Assembly (NCBI RefSeq): GCF_963378105.1
Contig: NZ_OY726398.1
Coordinates: 4,402,001-4,466,000 of the forward strand
Direction: 5' to 3'
Origin: Mycolicibacter sp. MU0102
GTDB lineage: Bacteria; Actinomycetota; Actinomycetes; Mycobacteriales; Mycobacteriaceae
Length of the DNA: 64,000 nt
In this document: piece after piece, positions 49,046-57,904 of the stretch
How positions within the stretch are numbered: position 1 is the first letter of the stretch
Layout of the letters: each line of letters begins with the position of its first letter
The notes under the pieces: model-generated
Told to the model about the DNA's origin: nothing
Seen by the model: only the letters and a program-made list of their open reading frames with translations
Database searches by the model: none
Translations under genes and position numbers: made by a program

Positions 49046-52000
49046 TCATCCGGTCGCTCCCGCAGTGCCGGCGCCGCCCGCGCCGCCCGTGCCGCCGGTA
49101 CGGCTGCCGGTGCCCGACGGGTTACCACCGGCAGCGCCGGGGTTGCCCGGGTTGGCGACGTTGCCGCCACCGCTGGTGCCACCCTGGCCACCGGTGCCGC
49201 CGGTGCCGCCCTGGCCGCCGGGGAAGTTGTTGCCGCCCGAGTTGGCGGCGGTACCGCCCGCACCGCCGGTGCCACCCTTGCCGCCGGCACCACCGCTGCC
49301 GTTGGTGCCGTTGGTGCCGGAAGTACCCGCCGTGCCGTTGCCGTTGTTCTGGGCGCCGGCCGCTCCACCTTGGCCACCGGTACCGCCGTTGCCACCGGCG
49401 CCGCCGGCACCACCGTCACCGCCCTGGCCGCCGGCAAAGGTACCGCTGGTACCAGCCGCACCGGTACCGCCCTTGCCACCCGCGCCGCCGGCCGAGCCGG
49501 TAGCACCGTTGCCGCCGTTACCGCCGGAGCCGGAGTTACCCGAGTTGGAGCCGCTGGCGCCGCCGGCACCACCCGCACCGCCGTTGCCGCCGTTCTTGCC
49601 GGCGCCGCCGTCGCCGCCGGCGTTGCCTTGCAGACCGGAGTTGGCTGCCGGGGTTCCGGAGGCGTTGGCACCCGTTGTGCCGGTCGTGGTTCCGGCGCCA
49701 CCGGCACCGCCATTGCCGCCCTTACCGCCGTTGCCGTCGAGCAAGGCGCTACCGCCGGCGCCACCGGCACCACCGGACTGGCCGTTGTTCGAGGCGTTGC
49801 CGGCGGCGCCGGTTGCGCCGTTACCGCCGTTACCGCCGTTGCCCGCCGCACCGGCCGCGCCGGCCGTGCCGCTACCGGCCTGAACGGTGTGGCCACCGTT
49901 CCAGCCGCCGGTGCCGCCGGCACCAGCAGTACCTGCGTTGCTGTTGCTGTTACCGCCGTTGCCACCGGCGCCCGCGACGGTGCCCGCGCCCACGGTGAGC
50001 GTGGCGCCGTTACCGCCGTTACCGCCGCTGCCGGCGTTGCCCGCATTGCCGCCCTTGGCGCCGGCACCGCCGACGCCGTTGGCACCCGTGGAACCGCTGG
50101 TCGCGGTGCCGCCGATACCGCCGTTACCGCCGCTACCGCCCTTGCCGCCGTTACCGCCGTTGCCGTTGGCGTCGCCACCATTGCCGCCCGCTGCGCCGGT
50201 GCCGGCGGTGGCGTTGGCACCAGTGGTGCCGTTGGCGGCGTTACCGCCGCTGCCGCCGATACCACCGGCGCCACCGCTACCGGCCGCACCGCCGTTGCCA
50301 GAGGTCAGGCCGCCCTTGCCGCCGTTTCCACCGTTACCGCCGTTGCCACCGGCGCCACCGTTGGAGCCCTCACCGGTCACCTGGGTGCTGCCGTTGGCGC
50401 CGGCGGCGCCCGTGCCGCCGTTACCACCGGCGCCACCGGTACCGACCGCACCGGCACCACCGCCGTCACCGCCGTTACCACCGGACTGCCCCGCACCGCT
50501 GCCGAGCACTACGCCCGCGCCACCGGCACCGCCGTTACCACCGTTGCCGGTGGCGACGTTGCCGGCCGCACCGAATGCACCACCGGCCGCGATCTGGCCG
50601 TTGGCGCCTACGCCGCCCGCACCGCCGGCCGCGCCGACACCGGCGAAGCCACCGCGTCCACCGTTACCACCGTCACCGGCGACGATGTTGGCGCCGCCGC
50701 CGGCACCGGCACCGCCGTTGCCGCCGCGACCGGCCTGGCCACCAGCACCGCCGTCGCCGCCCTTGCCGCCGACGCCCGCCGCGCCCTGCGCTCCATTGGT
50801 GGCAGTACCGCCGAGTGCACCCGCGCCACCCTGGCCGCCGATACCACCGTTACCGCTGGTTCCCGCGTCGCCGCCGTTGCCACCGTTGAGGCCGCTGCCC
50901 GCGGCAGCGTTTGTGCCGTCAGTGCCGTTAGCCACGCCACCGACGCCGCCGTTACCACCGAAGCCACCGCGTCCGCCTGCGCCACCGTTACCGAACTGGC
51001 TACCGCCAGCGCCGCCGACGCCACCGTTGCCACCGACGCCGCCGGCGGTTCCGTTGGTGCCGTTGCCGCTGCCGTCGATGATGCCGTTAGCGCCCGTCGC
51101 GCCGGCTCCACCGTTACCACCGGCGCCACCGTTGCCGATGATTCCGGCCGCGCCACCGATGCCGCCGTTACCGCCCTTCTGCGATGAACCGTCACCGAGG
51201 ATCTGGCCGGCACCACCGTTGCCTGCATTACCGCCGTTGCCGCCCGAGCCCACCGCACCGTTGGTGCCGTTGGCCGCCTGACCGCCCACGCCGAAGCCGC
51301 CCGCGCCGCCGGCACCGGCTGTACCGAGCCGGTCGCCGCCTGCGCCACCGTTACCGCCGTTGCCGGCCACCGCGTTGAGTCCGCCGCCGCCGCCGACGCC
51401 ACCGGCGCCACCGTTGCCCGCGTTACCGGCGTTACCGCCGTTGCCGCCGGCACCCGCGGTGCCGGCCACAGCGTTGCCGCCCAGACCACCGTCCGCGCCG
51501 CTGGCGGCGTTGCCCGCCGCGCCACCGTTACCGCCGTTGCCGCCACCGGTGCCGGCCGCGCCGTTGCCGCCGTTACCGCCGTTACCGCCGTTACCGCCGT
51601 TACCGCCCGCGCCACCGTTGCCGGAAAGCGAACCGCCGGCGCCACCGTTGCCGCCCTTACCGGCCGCGGCAGCGTTGCCACCATTGGTGCCGTTGCCGTC
51701 GCCGCCGGTGATTCCAGCGGCTCCGCTGGCTCCGTCACCACCGTTACCGCCCGCGCCACCGTCACCGACGTTGCCGCCGGCGCCGCCGTTGCCGGCCTTG
51801 CCGCCGGCCTGTCCCGAGCCAAGTGCGCCGTTGCCGCCGTTGCCGCCCGCGCCACCGTTACCGCCGTGCGCGGCCGCGGCACCGTCGATGCCGTCGGCGC
51901 GCTGGGTGCCGTCGGCGTTGAACCCGCCGGTGCCGCCGTTTCCGGCCAGCCCGATGTTTCCGCCGGCGCCACCGTTGCCGCCGGTACCGGCGATCGCGTT

Positions 52001-55000
52001 GACGCCGCCGCCGGCACCGTTGCCGCCGCGGCCACCGTCGGCCCCGGTGCCGGCGTTACCGCCGCTACCACCGACGCTGCCCAGCCCGTCGGCACCGGCC
52101 GTGCCGTTGGTCGCCGATCCACCGGCGCCACCGTTGCCGCCGTCGCCACCGTTACCGCCGGAGCCGCCGTTACCGCCAGCACTGCCGTTGCTGCCAACGC
52201 CGCCCGTGCCGGCCACCGCGTCGAGGCCCGCCTTGCCTACAGCACCGTTGCCGCCGTTACCGCCGGTACCTGCCACACCGGCGCCACCGCCCGCGCCGCC
52301 GTTACCGGAGATCGAGCCGCCCTTGCCGCCCGCGCCACCATCGCCGGCGTTACCGCCGGAGAGGCCGTTTCCACCGTTGACCACGCCACCGGTGCTGCCA
52401 TTCGCGCCGTTGCCACCGATGCTGCCGGAGCCACCGGCGCCACCGGCGCCACCGTTGCCGATTGTTCCGGCGTCACCACCGGCACCGCCCGCGCCGCCCT
52501 CCTGCGGGATGCCGCCGGCCAGCGTCGAACCGTTGCCACCGCGGCCACCGGCACCACCGTTGCCGCCAGTACCGACGCCGCCGTTGCCGCCGTTGCCGGC
52601 CTGCTGACCGTCGCCGCTCACGCCGCCCTTGCCACCGAGGCCGAACTGGCCACGGTCGCCGCCGTCGCCGCCGTTGCCGCCCTTGCCGGCGACGGCGTTC
52701 AGGCCGCCACCGGCGCCGTTGGCACCGTTACCGCCATTGCCGGAGTTGCCTGCCGCACCACCCTGGCCACCGACCCCGCCCGCGCCGGCCGCACCGTTGT
52801 TGCCGAGTGTGGCCGTGCCACCGAGACCGCCGACGCCACCGTCACCACCGAGGCCACCGTTGCCGCCGCTGCCGCCGTTGCCGCCGTTTGCACCGGAGAG
52901 GCCACTGCCGAACGCGGCGTTGACTGCGTTGGCACCGTCTGCGCCGTAGCCACCGCGGCCACCGGCACCACCGTTGCCAGCAGCGCCTCCGGCGCCGGCG
53001 TCGCCCGACTCGCTACCGCCGGCGCCACCGTTACCGCCGTTGCCGCCGAGGCCACCGACACCGCCGTTGGTGCCGTCGCCGCCGTTGCCGAGGCCGTCAA
53101 CGATTCCGTCGGTACCGGCCTTGCCGGTGGAACCGACGCCACCGTTGCCGCCTGCGCCGCCGACGCCGACCAGTCCGGCCGCGCCACCGTGGCCACCATC
53201 GCCACCGGCCTGCGGTGACCCGTCGCCGTGGACAAGTCCGACACCACCGTTACCACCGGCGCCGCCGTTACCACCGATCGCCGCAGCACCAGCGGCGCCA
53301 TCGGCGGCTTGTGCGGTATGGCTGGCGTTCCAGCCACCCTCGCCAGCGGTCGCCCCGGCTTCGCCACGGACACCACCCTTGCCGCCGTCGCCGCCGTTGC
53401 CGGCCTTGACACCGGCGCCACCACCGGCGCCGCTACCACCCTGGCCGCCGTTGCCGGCATTGCCCGCATCACCCGCGTTACCGCCGACGCCGCCGCTGCC
53501 CTCAGCTCCGGCCTGACCGTTGGCGGCAGTGCCACCGGCACCGCCGTTGCCGCCCTGGCCACCGTTACCACCGACGCCACCGTTACCGGCGTCGCCCCCG
53601 GCGGTCCCGTCGCCGCCACTGCCCGCGACGGCATTGGTTCCGGCCGTGCCATTGGCGCCGTTGCCACCGTGTCCGCCGTTACCGGCGGCCCCACCGTTGC
53701 CGCCGGCGCCACCGTTACCGGACACCGAGCCGCCGATACCGCCCGCGCCACCGACACCGCCGGTTCCACCGTCGGCACCATTGGTGCCGTTGCCGCTTCC
53801 GTCCGTGATGCCGTTGACCGTCGCACCGGCACCACCGTGGCCGCCAGCACCACCATTGCCGACCAGGCCACCGCCGCCGCCGACACCGCCGGCGCCGCCG
53901 CCCTGGCCGGTGTTGGTCGCGCTGATCAGGCCCGTTCCGGCGCCACCCTGGCCGCCGGCGCCGCCGTCGCTGCCGTGGCCAGCAACCCCAGCTCCGCCCT
54001 GGGCTCCGGCGTGGGTGCCGGCACCACCGACGCCCGCGGCGCCCGCGGCGCCACCTTCGCCACCTACGCCGCCCGCGCCACCTGCGCCCGCCTCAGCGGC
54101 GCCGCCGCCGCCCAGGCCAGCACCACCGGCTCCGGCGATACCGGCGTCACCGCCGTCACCGGCGTCACCGCCGACGCCACCGGTTCCGTTGTTGGCCACA
54201 CCGCCCTGGCCGCCGGTACCGCCCTGGCCGCCCGCACCGGCGTTGCCGCCGTTACCGCCCGCGGCGTCAGCCACCGTCGCGTCTGCACCGGCGCCACCGG
54301 CGCCACCGGCGCCACCGTTACCGGCGTTCCCGCCTGCACCACCGTTGCCCGAGGTGGTACCACCGGCGCCGCCGACGCCACCGTTACCACCGGCGCCGCC
54401 GACGAAGCCCGCCAAGCCCGTGAGTCCGGCCACGGTGGCGCCCAGGCCACCGATACCGCCGGCACCACCGTTGCCGACTGCCGCGGCGTTACCGCCCGTG
54501 CCACCGACGCCACCGGCCTGACCGGTCAGACCGTCGCTGGCCAAGCCGACGCCGGCACCACCGGCACCACCGTTGGCGCCGTCACTGCTCAGGCCGGCCT
54601 GGCCCGCAACGCCGCTGGGACCTGTGGTGAGGCTGCCGATGCCGCCGGCACCGGCCTTGCCGCCCGCGCCGCCGTCGGCGCCGTTGCCGCCCTTGCCGCC
54701 GTTTCCAGCTGCGTCCTGGCCGTTGCCACCGAGGCCTGCGCCACCGGCCGCGGCCTGGCCCGCCGCGCCACCGTTGCCGGCGTCGCCGCCCGCCCCGCCA
54801 GCGCCCTCGGCGGCCGTACCACCGGCACCACCGGCACCGCCGGCGCCACCGGCGCCTGCATTGCCACCGTTACCGCCGTCGGCGCCGGCCACTGTGGCGT
54901 CGTTGGCCGCGCCACCGTTACCACCGACGCCGCCCTCGCCACCAGCGCCACCCAGACCACCGTCACCGGCGCCCGATCCGCCGGCACCACCGACGCCGCC

Positions 55001-57817
55001 CTGACCGCCGGCGCCGGCGTTACCGCCAGCGGTCCCATTGCCGCTGCCGTCAGTCGTTCCGTTCGTTCCATCGGCGCCCCGGCCACCGGCGCCGCCCGCG
55101 CCACCGTCACCGTCGACGGCCGCGTTACCGCCCTGGCCGCCCGCGCCACCGGCCTGACCGGTCACGCCGTCGCTGGCCAGACCGACACCATCGCCACCAG
55201 CGCCACCAGCGCCACCGTTGCTGCCAGCACCGTCATAGCCCGAAGCGCCAGTGGCACCGCCGTCAGTTCCCGCGCCTGCCGAGCCGGCAGCACCACCAAG
55301 GCCACCAGCACCACCCTGGCCGCCAGCACCGGCTTCGTCGGTTCCGCTGCCGCCAAGGCCCTTACCACCGGCTGCGGCTTCGCCTGCGGCGCCACCGTTG
55401 CCTGCGGCACCGCCCGCTCCGCCCAGGCCTCCGCTGCCACTGGCACCGCCGGCACCACCATCGCCGCCGATACCGCCCGCACCAGCGTCACCACCGTTGT
55501 GTCCCGCACCACCGGCCACTGTCGCGTCGGCCGCCGCGCCACCGTTACCACCGGTTCCACCGGTTCCACCGGCACCGCCGACGCCACCGGTACCCGAGTT
55601 CGATCCGCTGGTACCGCCGGTACCACCGGCGCCACCAGCGCCACCGGTTTCGCCGGTCGTGCCGTCACCGTTGAGGTCGGTTTCACCGTTGCCGCCGGTC
55701 GCGCCCTGGCCACCGGCACCGCCGGCGCCACCATCGCCGTCGACGTCGGCGCTGCCACCGTTACCGCCGACGCCACCGGCCTGGACCGTGCCGTCACCGA
55801 GGATCTGGCCGGCACCACCGACGCCACCGACACCACCGTTACCGGTGGAACCTGCGCCACCGGCGACACCGGAGGCGGCGTGAGCCGAGCCACCGCTGGA
55901 GCCACCCGCACCGCCGTCGCCACCCTTACCGGCGACGGAACTCGAGTTACCGCCATTGCCGCCGGTTCCGGCTGCTGCCGCGGATCCGCCGCCGGCACCG
56001 GCACCACCGGTACCACCGACGCCCGCCGCGCCACCAACACCACCGTCGCCACCGATGCCACCGACACCGTGGACACCGGCCAGGCCGTGCTCCGCCGTGC
56101 CGCCAACACCACCCGCGCCGCCTACACCACCGACGCCACCGTTACCGGCGATTCCGGTCGCGTCGCCACCGGCCTCACCGTCGTTGCCGCTACCGGCAAC
56201 CGCGTCCGCACCGTCGACGCCGTTGGCCGCGGCGCCACCGACACCACCGACACCACCACGGCCACCGGCGCCACCGGCGCCACCGTTACCGGCCAGCGAG
56301 CCGGCGGCGCCACCAGCACCACCGAGGCCACCGTTACCACCGGCGAGACCTGTTGTGCCGTTGCCGTCTTCGTCGGTCTGTCCCGCGACGCCGGTGGCAC
56401 CGTTGCCGCCGATACCGCCGGCGCCGCCGTTGCCCAGGTTGCCGGCGTTACCACCAGCACCACCATTACCGCCAGCAGCTCCAGCAACGAGAGCGTCGGC
56501 ACCGTCACCACCGGCACCACCATTACCGCCCGCAGTCGCCGCCGTACCCACAGCACCGGCCACCACACCGGCACCACCAGCACCGCCAACACCGGCGTCG
56601 CCACCACGACCACCAGCACCACCATTGAGATGGGTGGCGTCGCCATCAGCACCGGCACCACCGTTACCGCCAATTCCCGCGGCGCCACCGTTACCACCGT
56701 TGCCACCAACACCGGCGGCACCCGACGATCCGATCAGACCACCGGAGCCGCCAGCACCGGCCGCACCACCAGCACCACCGACGCCACCGTTGCCACCATT
56801 GCCCGCGTTGCCACCCGCGTCACCAGCAACAATCGCGTCATCACCGTCGCCACCATCACCACCGGCACCACCAGCGGCACCCTGACCACCGGCACCACCC
56901 TTACCGCCGGAACCGATCAGCCACGAACCCTTACCACCGGCACCACCGTTACCACCGGCGCCACCATTGGAACCGATACCACCATCGAGGCCCGCAAGAC
57001 CCGAAGCACCCGCAGCACCCACCGCGCCATCGCCACCGAGGCCACCATTACCACCAACGCCATAGAACACACCAATGCCAGCACCACCGGCACCACCATT
57101 GCCACCGGCACCACCATCGATGCCATCGCCGGCAACACCACCAACGCCACCGACACCCATCCACCAGCCACCAGCACCACCGGCACCACCATCGCCACCA
57201 TCAATACCGGCACCACCAGCGCCACCATCACCAAAACCGCCCGCCGAACCACCGACACCACCAATGCCATCGGCCGACGTACCAGCAGCACCACCATCAC
57301 CGAACCACAAACCACCAGAACCACCAGCAGCCTGCGCCAGCGTCCCACCATCAATACCGTCAGCACCGTTACCGATCAGGATCTGACCGAAACCAAACAG
57401 GTTGATAAACGAATTAACCTGCTCACCAAACGGACTCAGAATCCACGCCTGCCCCAAGTCATGCAACGGCGTGTAGAACAACGAACCGAACCAGTCATCA
57501 GCGGCCGCCGAACCCGGCAGATCCGCCACCGACGCATCAAACGACAGACCCAAATTCGACAGCAGCGGCTCCCACGCCCCCTGGTCGAACAACGTGTCCC
57601 ACGACGACGCCTGACTCAAATCACCCAACGCACCAGCCAGATCCGCACCGAACAGGTCAACCACCCAGTCCAGCTCATCAGCATGCGCCACAGGAGCCGC
57701 CGACAACGGCGACATCCCAAAGGTCAAAAACGCCCCAACCGCACTGCTGGCCCCCAACAGTCGCCGGCTACGCCGACCCTGCTGGCCGTTGCCCGAAGTG
57801 TTACGCCCTACTGCCAT
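49046..57817 (-). CDS. Secreted PGRS-repeat protein 4 (PE-less), about 2923 aa
   Basis: This is a paralogue of PGRS protein 3. The signal peptide differs at its start (MAVGRNTSGNGQQGRRSRRL) but is the same from SAVGAFLTFGMSPLSAAP on, with a likely cut after AHA at residue 46. The unique region is the same as in protein 3, encoded by an identical block, and is followed by about 2700 residues of GGxGGx repeats with the same large repeat unit (DGSGNGT, SGNGGAGG, GWNxxHTxQA, QAGGxGG). It ends RTGGTGGAGGAGTAGATG. ATG at 57817 has AGGA 8 nt upstream; the frame to 57868 has no ribosome-binding site. It follows LRPY gene 3 by 87 bp and precedes PGRS gene 3. Confidence 0.85.
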   Translation of the reverse strand: MAVGRNTSGNGQQGRRSRRLLGASSAVGAFLTFGMSPLSAAPVAHADELDWVVDLFGADLAGALGDLSQASSWDTLFDQGAWEPLLSNLGLSFDASVADLPGSAAADDWFGSLFYTPLHDLGQAWILSPFGEQVNSFINLFGFGQILIGNGADGIDGGTLAQAAGGSGGLWFGDGGAAGTSADGIGGVGGSAGGFGDGGAGGAGIDGGDGGAGGAGGWWMGVGGVGGVAGDGIDGGAGGNGGAGGAGIGVFYGVGGNGGLGGDGAVGAAGASGLAGLDGGIGSNGGAGGNGGAGGKGSWLIGSGGKGGAGGQGAAGGAGGDGGDGDDAIVAGDAGGNAGNGGNGGVGGAGGAAGAGGSGGLIGSSGAAGVGGNGGNGGAAGIGGNGGAGADGDATHLNGGAGGRGGDAGVGGAGGAGVVAGAVGTAATAGGNGGAGGDGADALVAGAAGGNGGAGGNAGNLGNGGAGGIGGNGATGVAGQTDEDGNGTTGLAGGNGGLGGAGGAAGSLAGNGGAGGAGGRGGVGGVGGAAANGVDGADAVAGSGNDGEAGGDATGIAGNGGVGGVGGAGGVGGTAEHGLAGVHGVGGIGGDGGVGGAAGVGGTGGAGAGGGSAAAAGTGGNGGNSSSVAGKGGDGGAGGSSGGSAHAASGVAGGAGSTGNGGVGGVGGAGQILGDGTVQAGGVGGNGGSADVDGDGGAGGAGGQGATGGNGETDLNGDGTTGETGGAGGAGGTGGTSGSNSGTGGVGGAGGTGGTGGNGGAAADATVAGGAGHNGGDAGAGGIGGDGGAGGASGSGGLGGAGGAAGNGGAAGEAAAGGKGLGGSGTDEAGAGGQGGAGGLGGAAGSAGAGTDGGATGASGYDGAGSNGGAGGAGGDGVGLASDGVTGQAGGAGGQGGNAAVDGDGGAGGAGGRGADGTNGTTDGSGNGTAGGNAGAGGQGGVGGAGGSGAGDGGLGGAGGEGGVGGNGGAANDATVAGADGGNGGNAGAGGAGGAGGAGGTAAEGAGGAGGDAGNGGAAGQAAAGGAGLGGNGQDAAGNGGKGGNGADGGAGGKAGAGGIGSLTTGPSGVAGQAGLSSDGANGGAGGAGVGLASDGLTGQAGGVGGTGGNAAAVGNGGAGGIGGLGATVAGLTGLAGFVGGAGGNGGVGGAGGTTSGNGGAGGNAGNGGAGGAGGAGADATVADAAGGNGGNAGAGGQGGTGGQGGVANNGTGGVGGDAGDGGDAGIAGAGGAGLGGGGAAEAGAGGAGGVGGEGGAAGAAGVGGAGTHAGAQGGAGVAGHGSDGGAGGQGGAGTGLISATNTGQGGGAGGVGGGGGLVGNGGAGGHGGAGATVNGITDGSGNGTNGADGGTGGVGGAGGIGGSVSGNGGAGGNGGAAGNGGHGGNGANGTAGTNAVAGSGGDGTAGGDAGNGGVGGNGGQGGNGGAGGTAANGQAGAEGSGGVGGNAGDAGNAGNGGQGGSGAGGGAGVKAGNGGDGGKGGVRGEAGATAGEGGWNASHTAQAADGAAGAAAIGGNGGAGGNGGVGLVHGDGSPQAGGDGGHGGAAGLVGVGGAGGNGGVGSTGKAGTDGIVDGLGNGGDGTNGGVGGLGGNGGNGGAGGSESGDAGAGGAAGNGGAGGRGGYGADGANAVNAAFGSGLSGANGGNGGSGGNGGLGGDGGVGGLGGTATLGNNGAAGAGGVGGQGGAAGNSGNGGNGANGAGGGLNAVAGKGGNGGDGGDRGQFGLGGKGGVSGDGQQAGNGGNGGVGTGGNGGAGGRGGNGSTLAGGIPQEGGAGGAGGDAGTIGNGGAGGAGGSGSIGGNGANGSTGGVVNGGNGLSGGNAGDGGAGGKGGSISGNGGAGGGAGVAGTGGNGGNGAVGKAGLDAVAGTGGVGSNGSAGGNGGSGGNGGDGGNGGAGGSATNGTAGADGLGSVGGSGGNAGTGADGGRGGNGAGGGVNAIAGTGGNGGAGGNIGLAGNGGTGGFNADGTQRADGIDGAAAAHGGNGGAGGNGGNGALGSGQAGGKAGNGGAGGNVGDGGAGGNGGDGASGAAGITGGDGNGTNGGNAAAAGKGGNGGAGGSLSGNGGAGGNGGNGGNGGNGGNGAAGTGGGNGGNGGAAGNAASGADGGLGGNAVAGTAGAGGNGGNAGNAGNGGAGGVGGGGGLNAVAGNGGNGGAGGDRLGTAGAGGAGGFGVGGQAANGTNGAVGSGGNGGNAGNGGAGQILGDGSSQKGGNGGIGGAAGIIGNGGAGGNGGAGATGANGIIDGSGNGTNGTAGGVGGNGGVGGAGGSQFGNGGAGGRGGFGGNGGVGGVANGTDGTNAAAGSGLNGGNGGDAGTSGNGGIGGQGGAGALGGTATNGAQGAAGVGGKGGDGGAGGQAGRGGNGGAGAGGGANIVAGDGGNGGRGGFAGVGAAGGAGGVGANGQIAAGGAFGAAGNVATGNGGNGGAGGAGVVLGSGAGQSGGNGGDGGGAGAVGTGGAGGNGGTGAAGANGSTQVTGEGSNGGAGGNGGNGGNGGKGGLTSGNGGAAGSGGAGGIGGSGGNAANGTTGANATAGTGAAGGNGGDANGNGGNGGKGGSGGNGGIGGTATSGSTGANGVGGAGAKGGNAGNAGSGGNGGNGATLTVGAGTVAGAGGNGGNSNSNAGTAGAGGTGGWNGGHTVQAGSGTAGAAGAAGNGGNGGNGATGAAGNASNNGQSGGAGGAGGSALLDGNGGKGGNGGAGGAGTTTGTTGANASGTPAANSGLQGNAGGDGGAGKNGGNGGAGGAGGASGSNSGNSGSGGNGGNGATGSAGGAGGKGGTGAAGTSGTFAGGQGGDGGAGGAGGNGGTGGQGGAAGAQNNGNGTAGTSGTNGTNGSGGAGGKGGTGGAGGTAANSGGNNFPGGQGGTGGTGGQGGTSGGGNVANPGNPGAAGGNPSGTGSRTGGTGGAGGAGTAGATG
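56710..57745 (-). repeat. 1036-bp identical block, copy B (5' part of PGRS gene 4)
   Basis: This is the partner of the block at 47817-48852, in the same orientation, 8893 bp away. Identity starts just inside the signal-peptide region and stops within the repeat region. Such identity beside diverged flanks points to recent gene conversion or duplication. It is also a likely site for homologous deletion of everything between. Confidence 0.85.
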
Positions 57818-57904
57818 TTGGGATGTCCTATCTGTGTGGCCCACAGTTGTGCTAGCTCTGTCTGTCATGAAGTTTGGATTTGGCGGCTTAGCTGCTCAGC
57901 AGGC

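Noticed and set aside
39886..57817. CRISPR arrays in the repetitive 40-58 kb region
   Set aside because: The repeats are in-frame protein-coding GGx units without constant repeats separated by unique spacers, and there are no cas genes.
24098..57868. PE_PGRS classification of the four PGRS genes
   Set aside because: No PE domain (about 110 helical residues with the Pro-Glu motif) precedes the repeats; each protein starts with a signal peptide and a different unique region.
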